Source of the DNA: Rhabditoides inermis
Lineage: Eukaryota > Nematoda > Chromadorea > Rhabditida > Rhabditidae
Direction of reading: 5' to 3'
Length of the DNA: 64,000 nt
Assembly (NCBI GenBank): GCA_963966185.1
Contig: CAWZYM010000172.1
Location: 323,501-387,500, forward strand
Shown here piece after piece: positions 36,733 to 48,300 of the stretch. Positions within the stretch are counted from its first letter, which is position 1. Each line of letters starts with the position of its first letter. A program made the translations under genes and the position numbers. A model generated the notes under the pieces. That model did no database searches. It was not told where the DNA came from and saw nothing but the letters and a program-made list of their open reading frames with translations.

Positions 36733-38532
36733 TCACTTGGAATTCCTCGAGTTGCCTTGGCCAGAAGACGACGGCTGCGACTCCGCACTCAACACACAAC
36801 ACTTACATAAACAGACTACAGGTAACAGATAAGTAGTAAGTCAGTACTCACAACAACTCCTTGACCGTGTCCTCTCCCAGCTCGTTGGTCAGCTTCTTCA
36901 CTTTGGACGACAACATGAGGTTCTCGCTGAGCAGCTGCTTCAGGCGCATGTTGCGGTCAATGAGCAGCGTCTCTAACTGTTTGATCCTACAAGCAAATGC
37001 TATTGCCATGACAATCTGCTCCCCTCGCCCACCTGTAGAAGCTGGCGTCGAGCTGGTCTTTGAGGTAGTTGTTCTCGCCGCTCAGCTGCTTCATCATCGA
37101 GCCGTGCGAGCGCTTCACCCGCATTGGGTCTTCGTGCATGTTCATCGACAGCACTCTGAACAGTATAGTCACAATCTGCCAATCCTCCCTTCTTCGGTTG
37201 CCCAACGAGAACGCTCGCAGCGCGCGGACCCGCGAACATTGAGCACGCCACTGAACTCCCCGTTCCATTGTCTCGTACTATTTGCGAAACACGACCGAAG
37301 TGAAAGAGGCAAGCAGGGATTGCGACTTGAACTTTGAACAGCGTACATCCTGACATGGCTACCACTCTACCAGGCTACCACTCACCCCGGAACAGACCGC
37401 TGGTGCTGCTGCATCATCTGATGTTGGTGGGCCGACGCGGCAGCGTTGTCCAAGCGGCGGTGCATCGACGTCTCATCCCTGCAAGAATGGTATACTCCCA
37501 TTTCAAAAGCTCGTTCACTCACTCGTCGTCGTCCTCGAGCCCGTCAATGTCCACCTCGTCATGGTCGTACTCATCCACTTCCACCTTCTTGTCGTCCGAA
37601 GTCGACACCTCTTCAGTGTGACCAATCACTCAAATTGGAAAACATCAAATGGATGAGACCATCACAACTCACCGTCCACCTCATCCGGCTGTCGCATCTC
37701 TCCCCTTCGCACGATTCGAATCGTGGGGTTCATGGCAGCCGGCTTTTTCTCGCCCATAGCGCTCTCGTCTTCATCGTAGTACACGCTTGAAAACACATTC
37801 ATTTTCTTACTTATAATCAACAACAACCAACCGTTTTCGAGTCTTGCCGGGAAGATGTGCGGACGACTTAATAAACGACTGATCAGCTGCCGGATTCTTG
37901 CCTAACCTGCAATCATTAAAATAATATAACAGACAGACAGAAATGGTAACTCACGGTTCACCGTTTCCTATGGATCCCTTCGGTTTGCGGATTCTCATAT
38001 CGACAATAGGCCCGAACTTGGCCGGGCTGCTCCCAAGAGGTTGCATCGGGCCAACACCAGAATTATGGGCCTTCCGCGCGTTCACTCAAAATACATATTT
38101 CAAGCCATAGTAATACAATTCAAAGTAAAACACAAAAGAAAAGAATCATTTGCAGATGAATCGATAAATGATACAATCACTTGAAACAGACTCTCACCTG
38201 GTTGAATAACGCGATACCGCGGACCCGACACCGGTGGTACATTCGATGGTCTCATAGATCCACCTCAACATTCGGTAATAACAATCATTGTAACAAAACA
38301 ATAAAACAACTCACTGTCATGCATTTGTTCTCCGGGACTCGAGCGGCGTTGTATCATCACGGACCCACCGACGTTCGTATTCCGAACAACCCTCTGAAAG
38401 AGCCAAATCATGTTATTTTGTATGTATGCAATTTTACATACCAGACAAAAGTAAACAAGTAACACTCACTCTAGGCGTCGTTTTCCGGCTTAGCGTGTCC
38501 ATGATGAACGGTGTGAAGATGGGCGCACTCAT
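36733..38532 (-). CDS. Unrecognised nuclear-looking protein with C-terminal coiled coil
   Basis: About ten short exons join in phase from MSAPIFTPFIMDTLSRKTTPR (ATG at 38530-38532) to a TGA at 36733-36735 after SSSGQGNSRNSK. Order of regions: a basic, Gly/Pro-rich N-terminal part with the motifs VVRNTNVGGSVMIQRRSSPG and MRPSNVPPVSGPRYRVIQP; a segment with short basic clusters (RIRKPKG, PGKTRKR); an acidic stretch DEYDHDEVDIDGLEDDDE; a His/Gln run (HQHQMMQQHQ); and a predicted coiled coil (GENNYLKDQLDASFYRIKQL, then RNMRLKQLLSENLMLSSKVK). No catalytic domain is visible. The mix suggests a chromatin or RNA-associated adaptor, but I do not recognise the family. It shares a short divergent promoter with IWS1 and precedes elongin C. 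Confidence 0.7.
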
Positions 38533-38831
38533 TCTGAATGAATGGGATGGAATCGTTACGATCCCGCAGCAAACATACAGATCAACAGTAATCAGAACAA
38601 ACAAACAAAGGTGAACAAACCCGCGCAAAATCATATGTGAAAAGTCTTACGGTCACCATACGTAGACGCACGATGAGCGCTGCGGGACCCCCCGCACAAT
38701 TGCGCTATCCTCACCTGATTCAAAATTGCAGCTGATTTTCGGATTGTTTTGTTTCGTTTATATTTTATCACTAAGACAGTATTCACTTGGTGTTCTTTAC
38801 TAGTAAATATGCAAGTGTGTTATTTTCAGCC
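38533..38831. promoter_or_regulatory. 299-bp divergent promoter of IWS1 and the coiled-coil gene
   Basis: The start codons lie back to back only 299 bp apart. Each has a splice acceptor within a few bases (CATTCAG then a one-base leader on the minus side; TTTTCAG then CC on the plus side). The centre is GC-rich (about 38670-38700) without a clear TATA box. Confidence 0.6.
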
Positions 38832-41800
38832 ATGGGTGATACTGAGGAATCGATCGAGCAGCCAATGCACGAGGAGGCGGAGGAGAACGCCGAAGAGACA
38901 CAGCCAGTCGATAACGAGGCCTACGACGCGCCGGCGTCCCCAGGTGCGAACAGCGGCGTCGGCTCTCCGTCGAGCAGACACGGAGACGAGGAGGGAGACG
39001 GTGAAGGGGCGGCGCCCCGCTCGCCCTCCCCCGGAAACGACCTCTACGACCAGGACGGTGAGTTGCGTCACTGTTCATGTTTTTAATATACGCAATCGTA
39101 TTGAATGAGTATGTACAGCACCCGGTTCTGCTCCTGCTTCGGCGCCTGGCTCGCCGGACCCGAACGCGCCGGTGTCTCCGGCGGCAGAGGAGCTGACCGC
39201 CGACGACAACGCGCCCGCCTCGCCCGCTGTCGAGGCCGATGAGACGTGAGCATCAGCATATAACAATTGTATTTGTAAACATTTATCGGTTCAGCAACGA
39301 GCCGGTCGAGGTGGCAGAGGAGAAGGAGGGCGAGGAGCGCGCGTCTCCCTCTCCCGCCCCTGCTGGAGGGGACGACAGCGACGATGATGAGCAGGTGGTG
39401 CGCAAGAAGAAGGCCGCTCTCGACTCGGACGATGAGGGTGAGTCATGTAACAGTTGATTAAGTTGTACAAGTAGTACCATGTAATTGCAAATTATATCTT
39501 GATGTTTCCAGATGTGACGCAGAACGACGAGGACGAGGAGCAGTCGTCTCCGTCGAAGAAGAAGCGCGTGGTGATGTCGGATGACGAGGACGACGACGAG
39601 GAGAAGAAGGACGGGGAGGGAGAGCAGGACGACTCGCCCAAGAAGTGAGCTGGATTCAGTTGTGTTTGTTTGTATTGCTATTAATATGTGAACAATTTCT
39701 AGATTTGTGGAATCATACTGAATTTAGGAAGCGCGCCCGCATCGGTTCGGACGACGAGGAAGAGGATGGGGAAGGAGAGGGCAGAGGAGAGGAGGAGGTG
39801 AGAGAGAGAGAGAGAAAAGAGGCGGAGACGATAGAGTCATTTTAGGTCGGCCAGCTGATGGCCAACATTTTCGGAGACGAGTCTGACGACGACGACGATA
39901 ACAATAAGAAGGGTGGGTCGCCTTGTTCCTGTCATTCTATTTCTGTATGTATCATTCTTTGATGTATGTGATGCTAGAGTGTACTGGGAGAAGGAAGTGA
40001 GACGCAGCATGCAGTGCCTTGATGTGATGTCGTGTGTTGTCAGATGGCTCTGCTTCTCCCCGTCGTGGCAGCGGGGACGAGAACGAGGCTCGTTTCGGCG
40101 GCGACGACGAAGTCGACGAGGGACCGCGACTCGACGACGACCCGTCAGTTGACCGTTTTTTTTCTTCATTTTACATTAATTTGAGTAAGACTCTTGATGT
40201 TGATTGTTGCCATATTTTGTAAGTGTTGAATTTTGTCTTGTGTGATCGGTAGTTATCATAACACCAGTAAAATCAGAATTACTTGTTCAATGATGTAGTT
40301 TTCATTCTATTGGAGTGTGTTACGTATTTTGGCAAGATCCTCGTTTCAGTAACTTTGAGTGGGACTTTGACCGTATGATGCGTGAGAAGAAGGCGTTGAA
40401 CAAGCGAAAGAGGAGGAGGAAGGACGGGGGCATCGACATCATCAACGACGACGACGGCAGCATCGCGCACCTCGTCGAGTCAATGAAGGCTGCCGCCAAG
40501 GTGGGTGGGAGGAGATAGATTGAATCTTGATTCGACGTCACAAAAGTGCATATATTGATATGTTTCACAACAGGTTTCCTTGTGAGCTTCTTGTTATGCA
40601 GTTCAATTTCCAATGATGAATGACAAATGACATGTGATGTTCTGAGTGAGTGGCTAAAGCTAAATGTATGGGTTTGTATTGCAGGAGGACCGCACGTCTA
40701 ACATGGACCGTAAGCCGGCGCTGCGCAAGCGGAAGATGCTCGCAGTCGTCAAGTTCCAGATGATGAGAGAGGGACTCATTGAGACACTCATTGGTGCGTC
40801 TGGTTTCCAATCCGGAGGTTGACAATGTGTTGTCGTTGCGACAATGCGACATGTTTCTGATCTGATTATTATTATTTTATTGTGTATGATTGCTTCACTC
40901 ACTGCGTTGTTAGTTGTTATTGTAAATGAACGATACCCATATTTCCAATGAGGTAATACATATCATAATCGACCAATACACGAATGATTGCAGACGGCGG
41001 AATGATGTCTGCCATCTCTGAGTGGCTGGCTCCCCTGCCCGACAAGAGCCTGCCCGCACTGGAGATTCGCACCGAGATACTCAAGATCCTCACCACGTAT
41101 GGCCGACTCGATCAGGTGAGATGCTGATAGGGCGCGTGTTGCTGCATCGGTGAATGATTGTTGTCACATTCGGTTCTTTTTTTTAAAGTTTACAGCGATG
41201 GAACTATGATTTTAATCAAAATCAATGAATTGCTCTCGCGTTTACTGTCCGCAACATCAAGCTCTTTTGCGAACCTCTCATCGTTGTAGGGTATCCTGAA
41301 GCAGTCTGGTCTGGGCAAGGCGGTGATGCTGCTGTTCAAGCATCCCCGGGAGACGAAGGAGAACAGGAAGATGGCACAGAAGCTCATCTCCGAGTGGGCA
41401 AGGCCCATCTTCCAGGTGCGTCACGTATTGTTGCATTTGGTTTTAGATTTCGATTTTTCTGCTATTTTGAACTACTCATTGCGTATACTCGAATGCCTCA
41501 CTGTTAAGTGTTGCTCGAAACATATCCGCCGTGTGTTGACAGTGTCTCTGTGTTTCAGCTGGATACGGACTTCCGATCTCTGACGAAGGAGGAGCGCATA
41601 CAGCGAGACTTCGACCACCTGCCCGACGTGCGCAAGAGGAGAGCAAGGTATTGATTGAAGATTTATGATACGATATGGTTAGTAGGCTAGTCAAATGTTT
41701 ATTCGGAATCGCAAACATGATTATGACACGTACAAAACGAAATCACTCATATCTGAACTTTGTCACTATAATTATGGGGCTTTGTTTCTATGGGGATAGT

Positions 41801-42217
41801 GTTTCTGTGTTCTGGTTTCACTGAAGAATGTACTGTATTGTTGTGAACGAGAGCTTGACGGCATGCAATGTTCTGTTCTTCTATTTGTCATTCTCACGGT
41901 ATTCACAAATGAGTTATGTGACTGTGACAGGATTTATCATCATGACCTTTTCGTTTTCACTATTTTAGGACTGGGATTTGTCCGCTTCCTGCTTGTGACA
42001 TATTATTGGCATGTGTATGGAATAGGAATATGATTTGGATGTGGTATAGCCCTATTCGTGCAATTGTACTCTTCCTCTCCATATCTCTGTTTAATAACAG
42101 GAAATGAATGTGGGGATCATTAGTTGTGGGTTGTGGGTGGTTCTCATAGATTCTGTTGGACGAGAGATTGAAACCGATATTCCATCCCCCCTCTCTCCAT
42201 GTTTCTCTTTCTCTCTC

Positions 42218-42259
<42 letters not shown>

Positions 42260-43547
42260 CGTGTCTCCACATCACTTCTTCACTGTTTCCTTGGTTACTC
42301 GCAACGTTTAATCATGCGATTAGAATGTGTGATCAGTACAGTGTACCGAGTGCTTGCATTTGGAATTGCATTGAATCGAGATAACACAACACACAACGTA
42401 TATACGTATCTACTCGCTACGCCTATGTTACTTATGCGTTTGTTGTGTTGCTATTTTTGTTGTGCCGGTGCTGGTGATTTGTTCATCTAATTTTTCACTT
42501 GGAACCATGTGAAAGCCTTAAGGATAGGGAATGGGAAATTGCGATAGCAAAGAAAAATATTTGTATTTTGTCTCGATTCGGTTGCCTCTTTTTTGCAGAC
42601 GTTCAATTTGCTTCTTCTCTCCGCCTCTCTATCTCTATCCCGTTTATCTCTTCTGGATGTGTGTGGTCGGTGGCAGCTCCTCCGTCTTACTTTCTTCTTT
42701 CCTATGTTGTTGTTGGTCGTTGCGGCCTGAATAGCCGGAGATCCGTCGCGGCCGCCGCACATGGCTCCTTTCCCACACTGGCCCTCTTACCCCCTCTCGC
42801 TTCCGTCTGCCCCTCTCTCCCTCTCTTCTCCCTCTCTTCTCCCTCTCCTTCCTTTCTTTTCTCCTATAGCCCATTGCGGCGTCTAATATTTCCTCGCCGA
42901 GAATGTATGGGGATATTTATTACGTGCTGGTTGTTTTCTTTGTGTGTTGTTGTGTATGAGAGAGGGAAGGAGAACGCTGGTCCATTCACAGCGAAACAAT
43001 GTTTTCTCATATGGTTGCACCACTTGTTTTTGGTGTTTGGATTAGTGTCTTTTTCTGCACTCTGCAGTGTAGGTTTCATTTTGTTAGACATATCACTGTA
43101 GTAGACAAGGTGACAAGGATTATTGGATTTGTGTGTTTTGCATTGTATTGCAATGTTGCGTTTGCAGCCAGGACGGCGCGTCTTCGTCGCAGCGTCAGAC
43201 GGGCTCTGCCCAGGATGATCTCCGTCCGGGAGACAAGGGATACATCGGAAGGGCGCGCGTGCCCAAGCCATCCACAAAGGACTACGTTGTCCGGCCCAAG
43301 AGCAACGTCGAGGGAGAGTTCAAGGTGGGTGGGGCGAGGGGGGTGGTAGTGGAAGGGCATACAAGAACATGATAGGAGCATCCTCGGCTAGACTGTATAC
43401 TGTATACTGTTGTATCACGCGTACACCCTCCCGTTGACTAGTTTTTCTTGGTTCTTGTGAAATGTGTTCAATGACTTTTGGAGGTGTCACGAGTCATAAT
43501 CGTTATGCGTGTGCTGTCTCACTATCTCGCTATCTCCCTGTCTCTTC

Positions 43548-43606
<59 letters not shown>

Positions 43607-43628
43607 TCTCTCTCTCTCTCTCTCTCTT

Positions 43629-43664
<36 letters not shown>

Positions 43665-43686
43665 TCTCGCTCTCTCTCTTTCTCTC

Positions 43687-43722
<36 letters not shown>

Positions 43723-44368
43723 CTTTTCTTTCACGCTCCTCTCCTAAAAGACCATATGGGTCCGCACTCTCCACCTTTTTTGTCATCTCTCTTCCATACA
43801 AAGCCTCCCCTTTCCACCCTTTATCCCATGCATCTCATGTTTGCTATGAAGGCTGTGTGTTCTGCTGTATAACCATTCCCTTCCATTCCATTATTTTGGT
43901 TTGCTCGCCCACATCTTTCCCCCCTGAATATGACGTTATGTGCGAGTAAAGTTGGTGTGTGAGCAGGGAAATCGTATAAAATTGTGGGATGTGGGGCCAT
44001 GTATCGCGCAATTTTCGCTCACACTCCCCTTCCCCTGCAATTGTTCTTATCTTTGTTGCACGCGTTTTTTTTGCTTGTATTGTTGGCATCTGTCTCTTGA
44101 AGAGTGAGAAGAGAGTGAGAAATGAAATGAAGGGCTGATGGTATGCTATCGGGAGCAGATTGTAATTGACGAATATCTGGAAAGCATTAGCTTTATCATG
44201 GAATTGATTGTCTACTAGATTGTTACGTGTTGTTTTCAGGGTGAGAAGAAGAGGAGTGGTCTGAGTCGACTGGACGGAATGACGCGCGACTTCAAGGAAA
44301 GGACCCGCAAGCACAAGGCGCAGCGGGCAGTCGGAGTGTCCCTCGAGGGAAGGAAGATGGAGATCTAG
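38832..44368 (+). CDS. IWS1: IWS1/Spn1 transcription elongation factor
   Basis: About fourteen exons. Exons from 38832 to about 40142 encode a long Asp/Glu/Ser-rich disordered region with SPT6/LEDGF-type acidic patches ([15 protein letters not shown]). [20 protein letters not shown] (40349 on) leads into the TFIIS N-terminal-like domain: [57 protein letters not shown] and [11 protein letters not shown]. The C-terminus (44241-44368) has [20 protein letters not shown] and ends [11 protein letters not shown]. These are the conserved parts of IWS1/Spn1, which binds SPT6 and elongating Pol II. An acceptor lies 2 bp before the ATG. The intron 41649-43168 is unusually long for this gene. Confidence 0.95.
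41649..43168 (+). other. Long IWS1 intron, nothing else recognised
   Basis: Lies between the exon ending KRRA and the exon beginning [11 protein letters not shown]. It contains a CT tract (about 42214-42253) and other C/T-rich sequence that creates hydrophobic reading frames. No nested gene or element was recognised. Confidence 0.6.
43549..43722. repeat. (AT)n followed by long (CT)n
   Basis: About 52 bp of AT followed by about 115 bp of CT with minor interruptions, in the last IWS1 intron. The open frames across it on both strands are artefacts. Confidence 0.95.
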
Positions 44369-44984
44369 CAGGGGGGATCGAAGAGTATTCATGATCATGA
44401 TGGTTCTATGTAGATCTACTGGCGAGTATTGGGTGTATTGTAGTAGTATTGGGCGCGTAGTTTAGTATTTGGTCGATCGAGCGCTGATGGGCTGACTTTG
44501 TCCGAAGTGACGAGTTGAGAGAGTAGATAAGCAGTGCCACCGGGGCAGATAACGTATTGTCTCGTGTCTCGTGTCGTCTTCTGATTTCCTAGATTTCACT
44601 CGTATCTCCTTGTCTCGTTTTCGCATTGCTTTTTTGTTCTCCCGTCACTATGTATTTTCGTCTATTTTATTGTAGAATGTTAATTATTGTTGCGAGAAGT
44701 TGTGTGTATTGTGGCTCGAGTATGTTTGTCTTTGCGAGTAAAACGTGTACAGTCGTCTCTCCGCGTTGTGTTGTTGATTGAATATGGGCGGTTGCAAATA
44801 GTGAATGCTCCATTGGAACTATCTACAAGTCATTTCGCGGTTCCTGATTTCATGGAATTCAATCTCGTGTCGGTGACATGTATCTTTCACTTGTCTCTTA
44901 CAGTTATTGCTCACTGGTGCTCCTGATAATGTCATCTGTTAATTATTCGAGGGAACTGTCACGTGCAGTATCTCTCCATCTCTA

Positions 44985-45015
<31 letters not shown>

Positions 45016-45301
45016 AATTTTCATTTTTTTTTCACGTGCTTGTCACTAGCATATGATTGCTCTGAATATTCAAGTTTAGGGATGAGTGTTCTGCGTTTTC
45101 CAGTTCATTCCTATCCTTTGATTCACTCATTTCGCCATTGTGACTGTAATGTTGTTCCTGATTGATTGATGTTTGATTTGTGCGTTTCTTCAGATAGCCG
45201 CGAACGAGCCGTTTGGGCGTAGGAGAATCGAGAGGAGACTAGAGAGATAGAGGAGAAGGAGCAGTAGTAGGAGGAGAAGGAGGAGGAGGAGGAGCAGAGG
45301 T
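44369..45301. other. Region between IWS1 and the SLC22 gene
   Basis: IWS1 3'UTR and the flank of the next gene. It has a CT tract at about 44989-45015 and a purine-rich run (about 45230-45300) ending in CAG four bases before the next ATG. At 0.9 kb it is too long to claim operon spacing. Confidence 0.5.
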
Positions 45302-48300
45302 ATGGCGGCTGCGACCAAGCCGCCAAAGGAGCGAGCCATGGATGACTATGGCAGGTATCAGGTGCGTTGGTGTGGCTGTTTTATTAAGTTAACTGAAAAC
45401 ATGAATGATTTCCTTATGTTGACAGACAGTTATTCCACTCACAAGTCAGTGTGGAATCCAGTCAAAAATGTTTATTCTGATTGCATCAACACTACATTTG
45501 TAATAATGATGTATTCATACATTTCTGGTACAACATGATCGAAACACACTGCACAAGAATCAAGGTGGTTTCAATCTAGCCACTTACATGATCAAGGGTC
45601 ACGACACTCTTCGTATGCCCATTGGTTGCTGTGTCACGTGTATTGTTGAGGTGTGTCTGTTGCTGCTCACCCAGCTGGCGTACGTCCCTGTTGCCGCCAG
45701 CATGCTCGCCACCAACTTCTTCCAGCCCAGCGAGGTCAGCGCACACTTACTTTGCCTTCTTGCATTGCTTCTCACTTTGTTTCTGTTCGGTAGGATTGGG
45801 GTAGAATATCATACATTTTCGATATGTTTCACGTTTGGTTCAATGGACGAGTCAATTTTTTAAAGTAATGTTCTATCCACAATATCTCTGTACGTACATG
45901 TGATGAGTGAGTGGGAGTGCAAAGGTACACTCGATGACGGTCACCGTGACCCTGTGACGATCACGGTGACCCTATATGGGACGGTCACGGGGAACCCCAC
46001 GGTGACCCCACCCTGCCCGTGACCGTCACCAGTTTTACCTGAGATATATGTGATTGCAGGCGTACTGTCGAGTGCGGCGTGGCGCGGATGGAGGAGGAGG
46101 AGGGGGAGACGGCAACTCGACCGGCTCACTGCTGGAGGAGGCAGCACTGCTGTGGGTGGTGGTGGGAGGGATGCGAGAGACTGGGGTCGAATGTGATGTT
46201 GCTGATGCACAACGAGACAATCGTTAATTCGGTAGTCGGATAGAGCGCACAATTACACTGTTCGCAGAATGTCCCTAAGAAAATATGTGGCTGAAAAGAT
46301 TGAACCTCAAGTGCGCAGGATATCCAAAAACGCGGAGTAGTATTTCTCCGCGATACAAATGACGCTGTTGTCGTATAGTATTGTGTGTTTTGAGTGGCGA
46401 GTTCCGTTCGCTGCTCGTGTCGTGGGGCGTGGAGTGTTGTGTGGAGGGTGGCTGGCTGCACACGGTCGCCTCGACGTGTGTGATGGCCGGTGGCCTGGCG
46501 GGCGCGTTCCTCGCTGGATGGGCCGCCGACGAGTGGGGCAGGAAGCCGGTCACTGTCGGTGAGTGCAAGCAACTGCGAGGAGGTTTTATCGAAAATAGCA
46601 AGCAAACTATTCGGCTTAGAAGTCGAGAAGAATTTTTTTTTTCGAATGTTGCGTTACGCTATTGGAGGAATTATGATCCACGTTAACAATTCTGTTAACG
46701 TGGAACTTTTTGAGGCGAGCAACCTACTTTTTGCGGGGCGTTGAATTTGTTGAATAGTAGTGATGAGACAATGAGCGTTGTGTGATCGCATTGTGCCTTG
46801 CAGCGTGCCTGTGCGTGGTGTGCGTGGGCAACTGCCTGGTGTGCCTGGTGGGGGCCGTCTCGCCGCACGCCGCCGTCCCACTCCTCGCCGCACTCGGACT
46901 CGCCAGCGGCGGGTACATGGTCAGCACCTGCTGCCGCCAGCCTCCCTCTGATGGGTCTCATCTGTTCAGGTGACGAACCTGGTGCTGCTGGTGGAGTCTC
47001 TGCAGCACGCGCGCAGTCGCCTCCTCGCCGTTGCTGTCAATGGGTCGGTGGGCGATTCGAAAGGGAATCTAGAGACATAAGCACATGCGTCACCTCGAAA
47101 TCTCTGCGGATCGCGTATATTGTATAGTACAGCACCCTTATCTGTGCCAACCGCTACTTAATAATAATAATAATAATAGTTTATTCAAAAAAGTCCTTGC
47201 TGTCTGACGGGCGTGTCTCTCCTTCAGTTGGTCTGTGTCGATGGCTGCGACTGCGGGTCTGGCCCGTGTGTCTGGCGAGTGGAGGGCCTATCACTCGGCC
47301 GCCGCCGCCATAGCCGCCGCCATGGCTGTGCTCCTGGTGGGTGGTCGAACAAGTTTAGCGACGCTCTTTTGAGGAGCTATCATCCTAGCCACTCATGTGA
47401 AAAGGTTGTATGTGTGAAACATAGTGGTAGTATCCTCATGTGTGATTTTTTGAACGACAGTCTTTTGAGGAGCTAGTATCCTAGCCACTAATGTGAATAG
47501 GTTGTTTTCATGAAAGCAACGTTGTTTTTTTTTTGAAAAGTGAATACTCGTGTTTCAGTACCTGTGCAGTGTGGAGTCTGTGCGCTGGCTGGTGGCGAAG
47601 AACCGACTGCGGGAGGCGGGCGCCGCCGCACTGCAGATACGACTGTGGAACGGAGGTGGGCAGGGGAGACAAGTACGCCACGATACTGATCAGAGGGAGT
47701 GAAAGACGAGCTCGCATACGTATTTTGTAATGAGTGTCGTGACTTCTGTTTTGATTCGAAACCTATTGGTTCAGCAGAGTAGAGAATGAAGAGTATTGCT
47801 GATTACTTTCATGTAGTGAGTTTTATATAAAATTATCTCTCACTCATTCCTTTCAGGCAGTCACTCTCTTTGTGACGTGGATGGCTCGCTGGGTGCACTG
47901 CGAGACGACGACCCGAGGGGAAAGGCGCTGGTGGGTAGGGGGGAAGTATCATCACAGGTTGATGCAAGGATCAATGATGGAGTAGGTGGAGGAGATTGCA
48001 TTGGTTTGTATTCGATTCACAGTTGATTTCAAGAATGAGCTGTGCATAATCCGGCTGTTGTAGTATGCGTGTTGCAGTGTGTCTCCTCGCTGCCTGCCCG
48101 CTCGCACACCTACTCGCACCTGTTCCGCTATGCCTCTGTCCGCCGGCCCCTCCTCGCCCTCGCATACTGCTTCACTGCTAGCGCCGTCGTCTCATTTGGG
48201 TACCGGCCATTGCATGTCGTTTGTTTTTTGGTGGATTTAGGATATTGAACCAGGACTCTAGGCCAATAAGTTTCCTCGATCGGTACACACTTGTAATGTG

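Noticed and set aside
42499..43101. 200-codon plus-strand frame in the IWS1 intron
   Set aside because: No homology recognised and composition follows C/T-rich intron DNA.
43487..43949. Open frames of 60-146 codons on both strands
   Set aside because: They are translations of (AT)n and (CT)n in an IWS1 intron.
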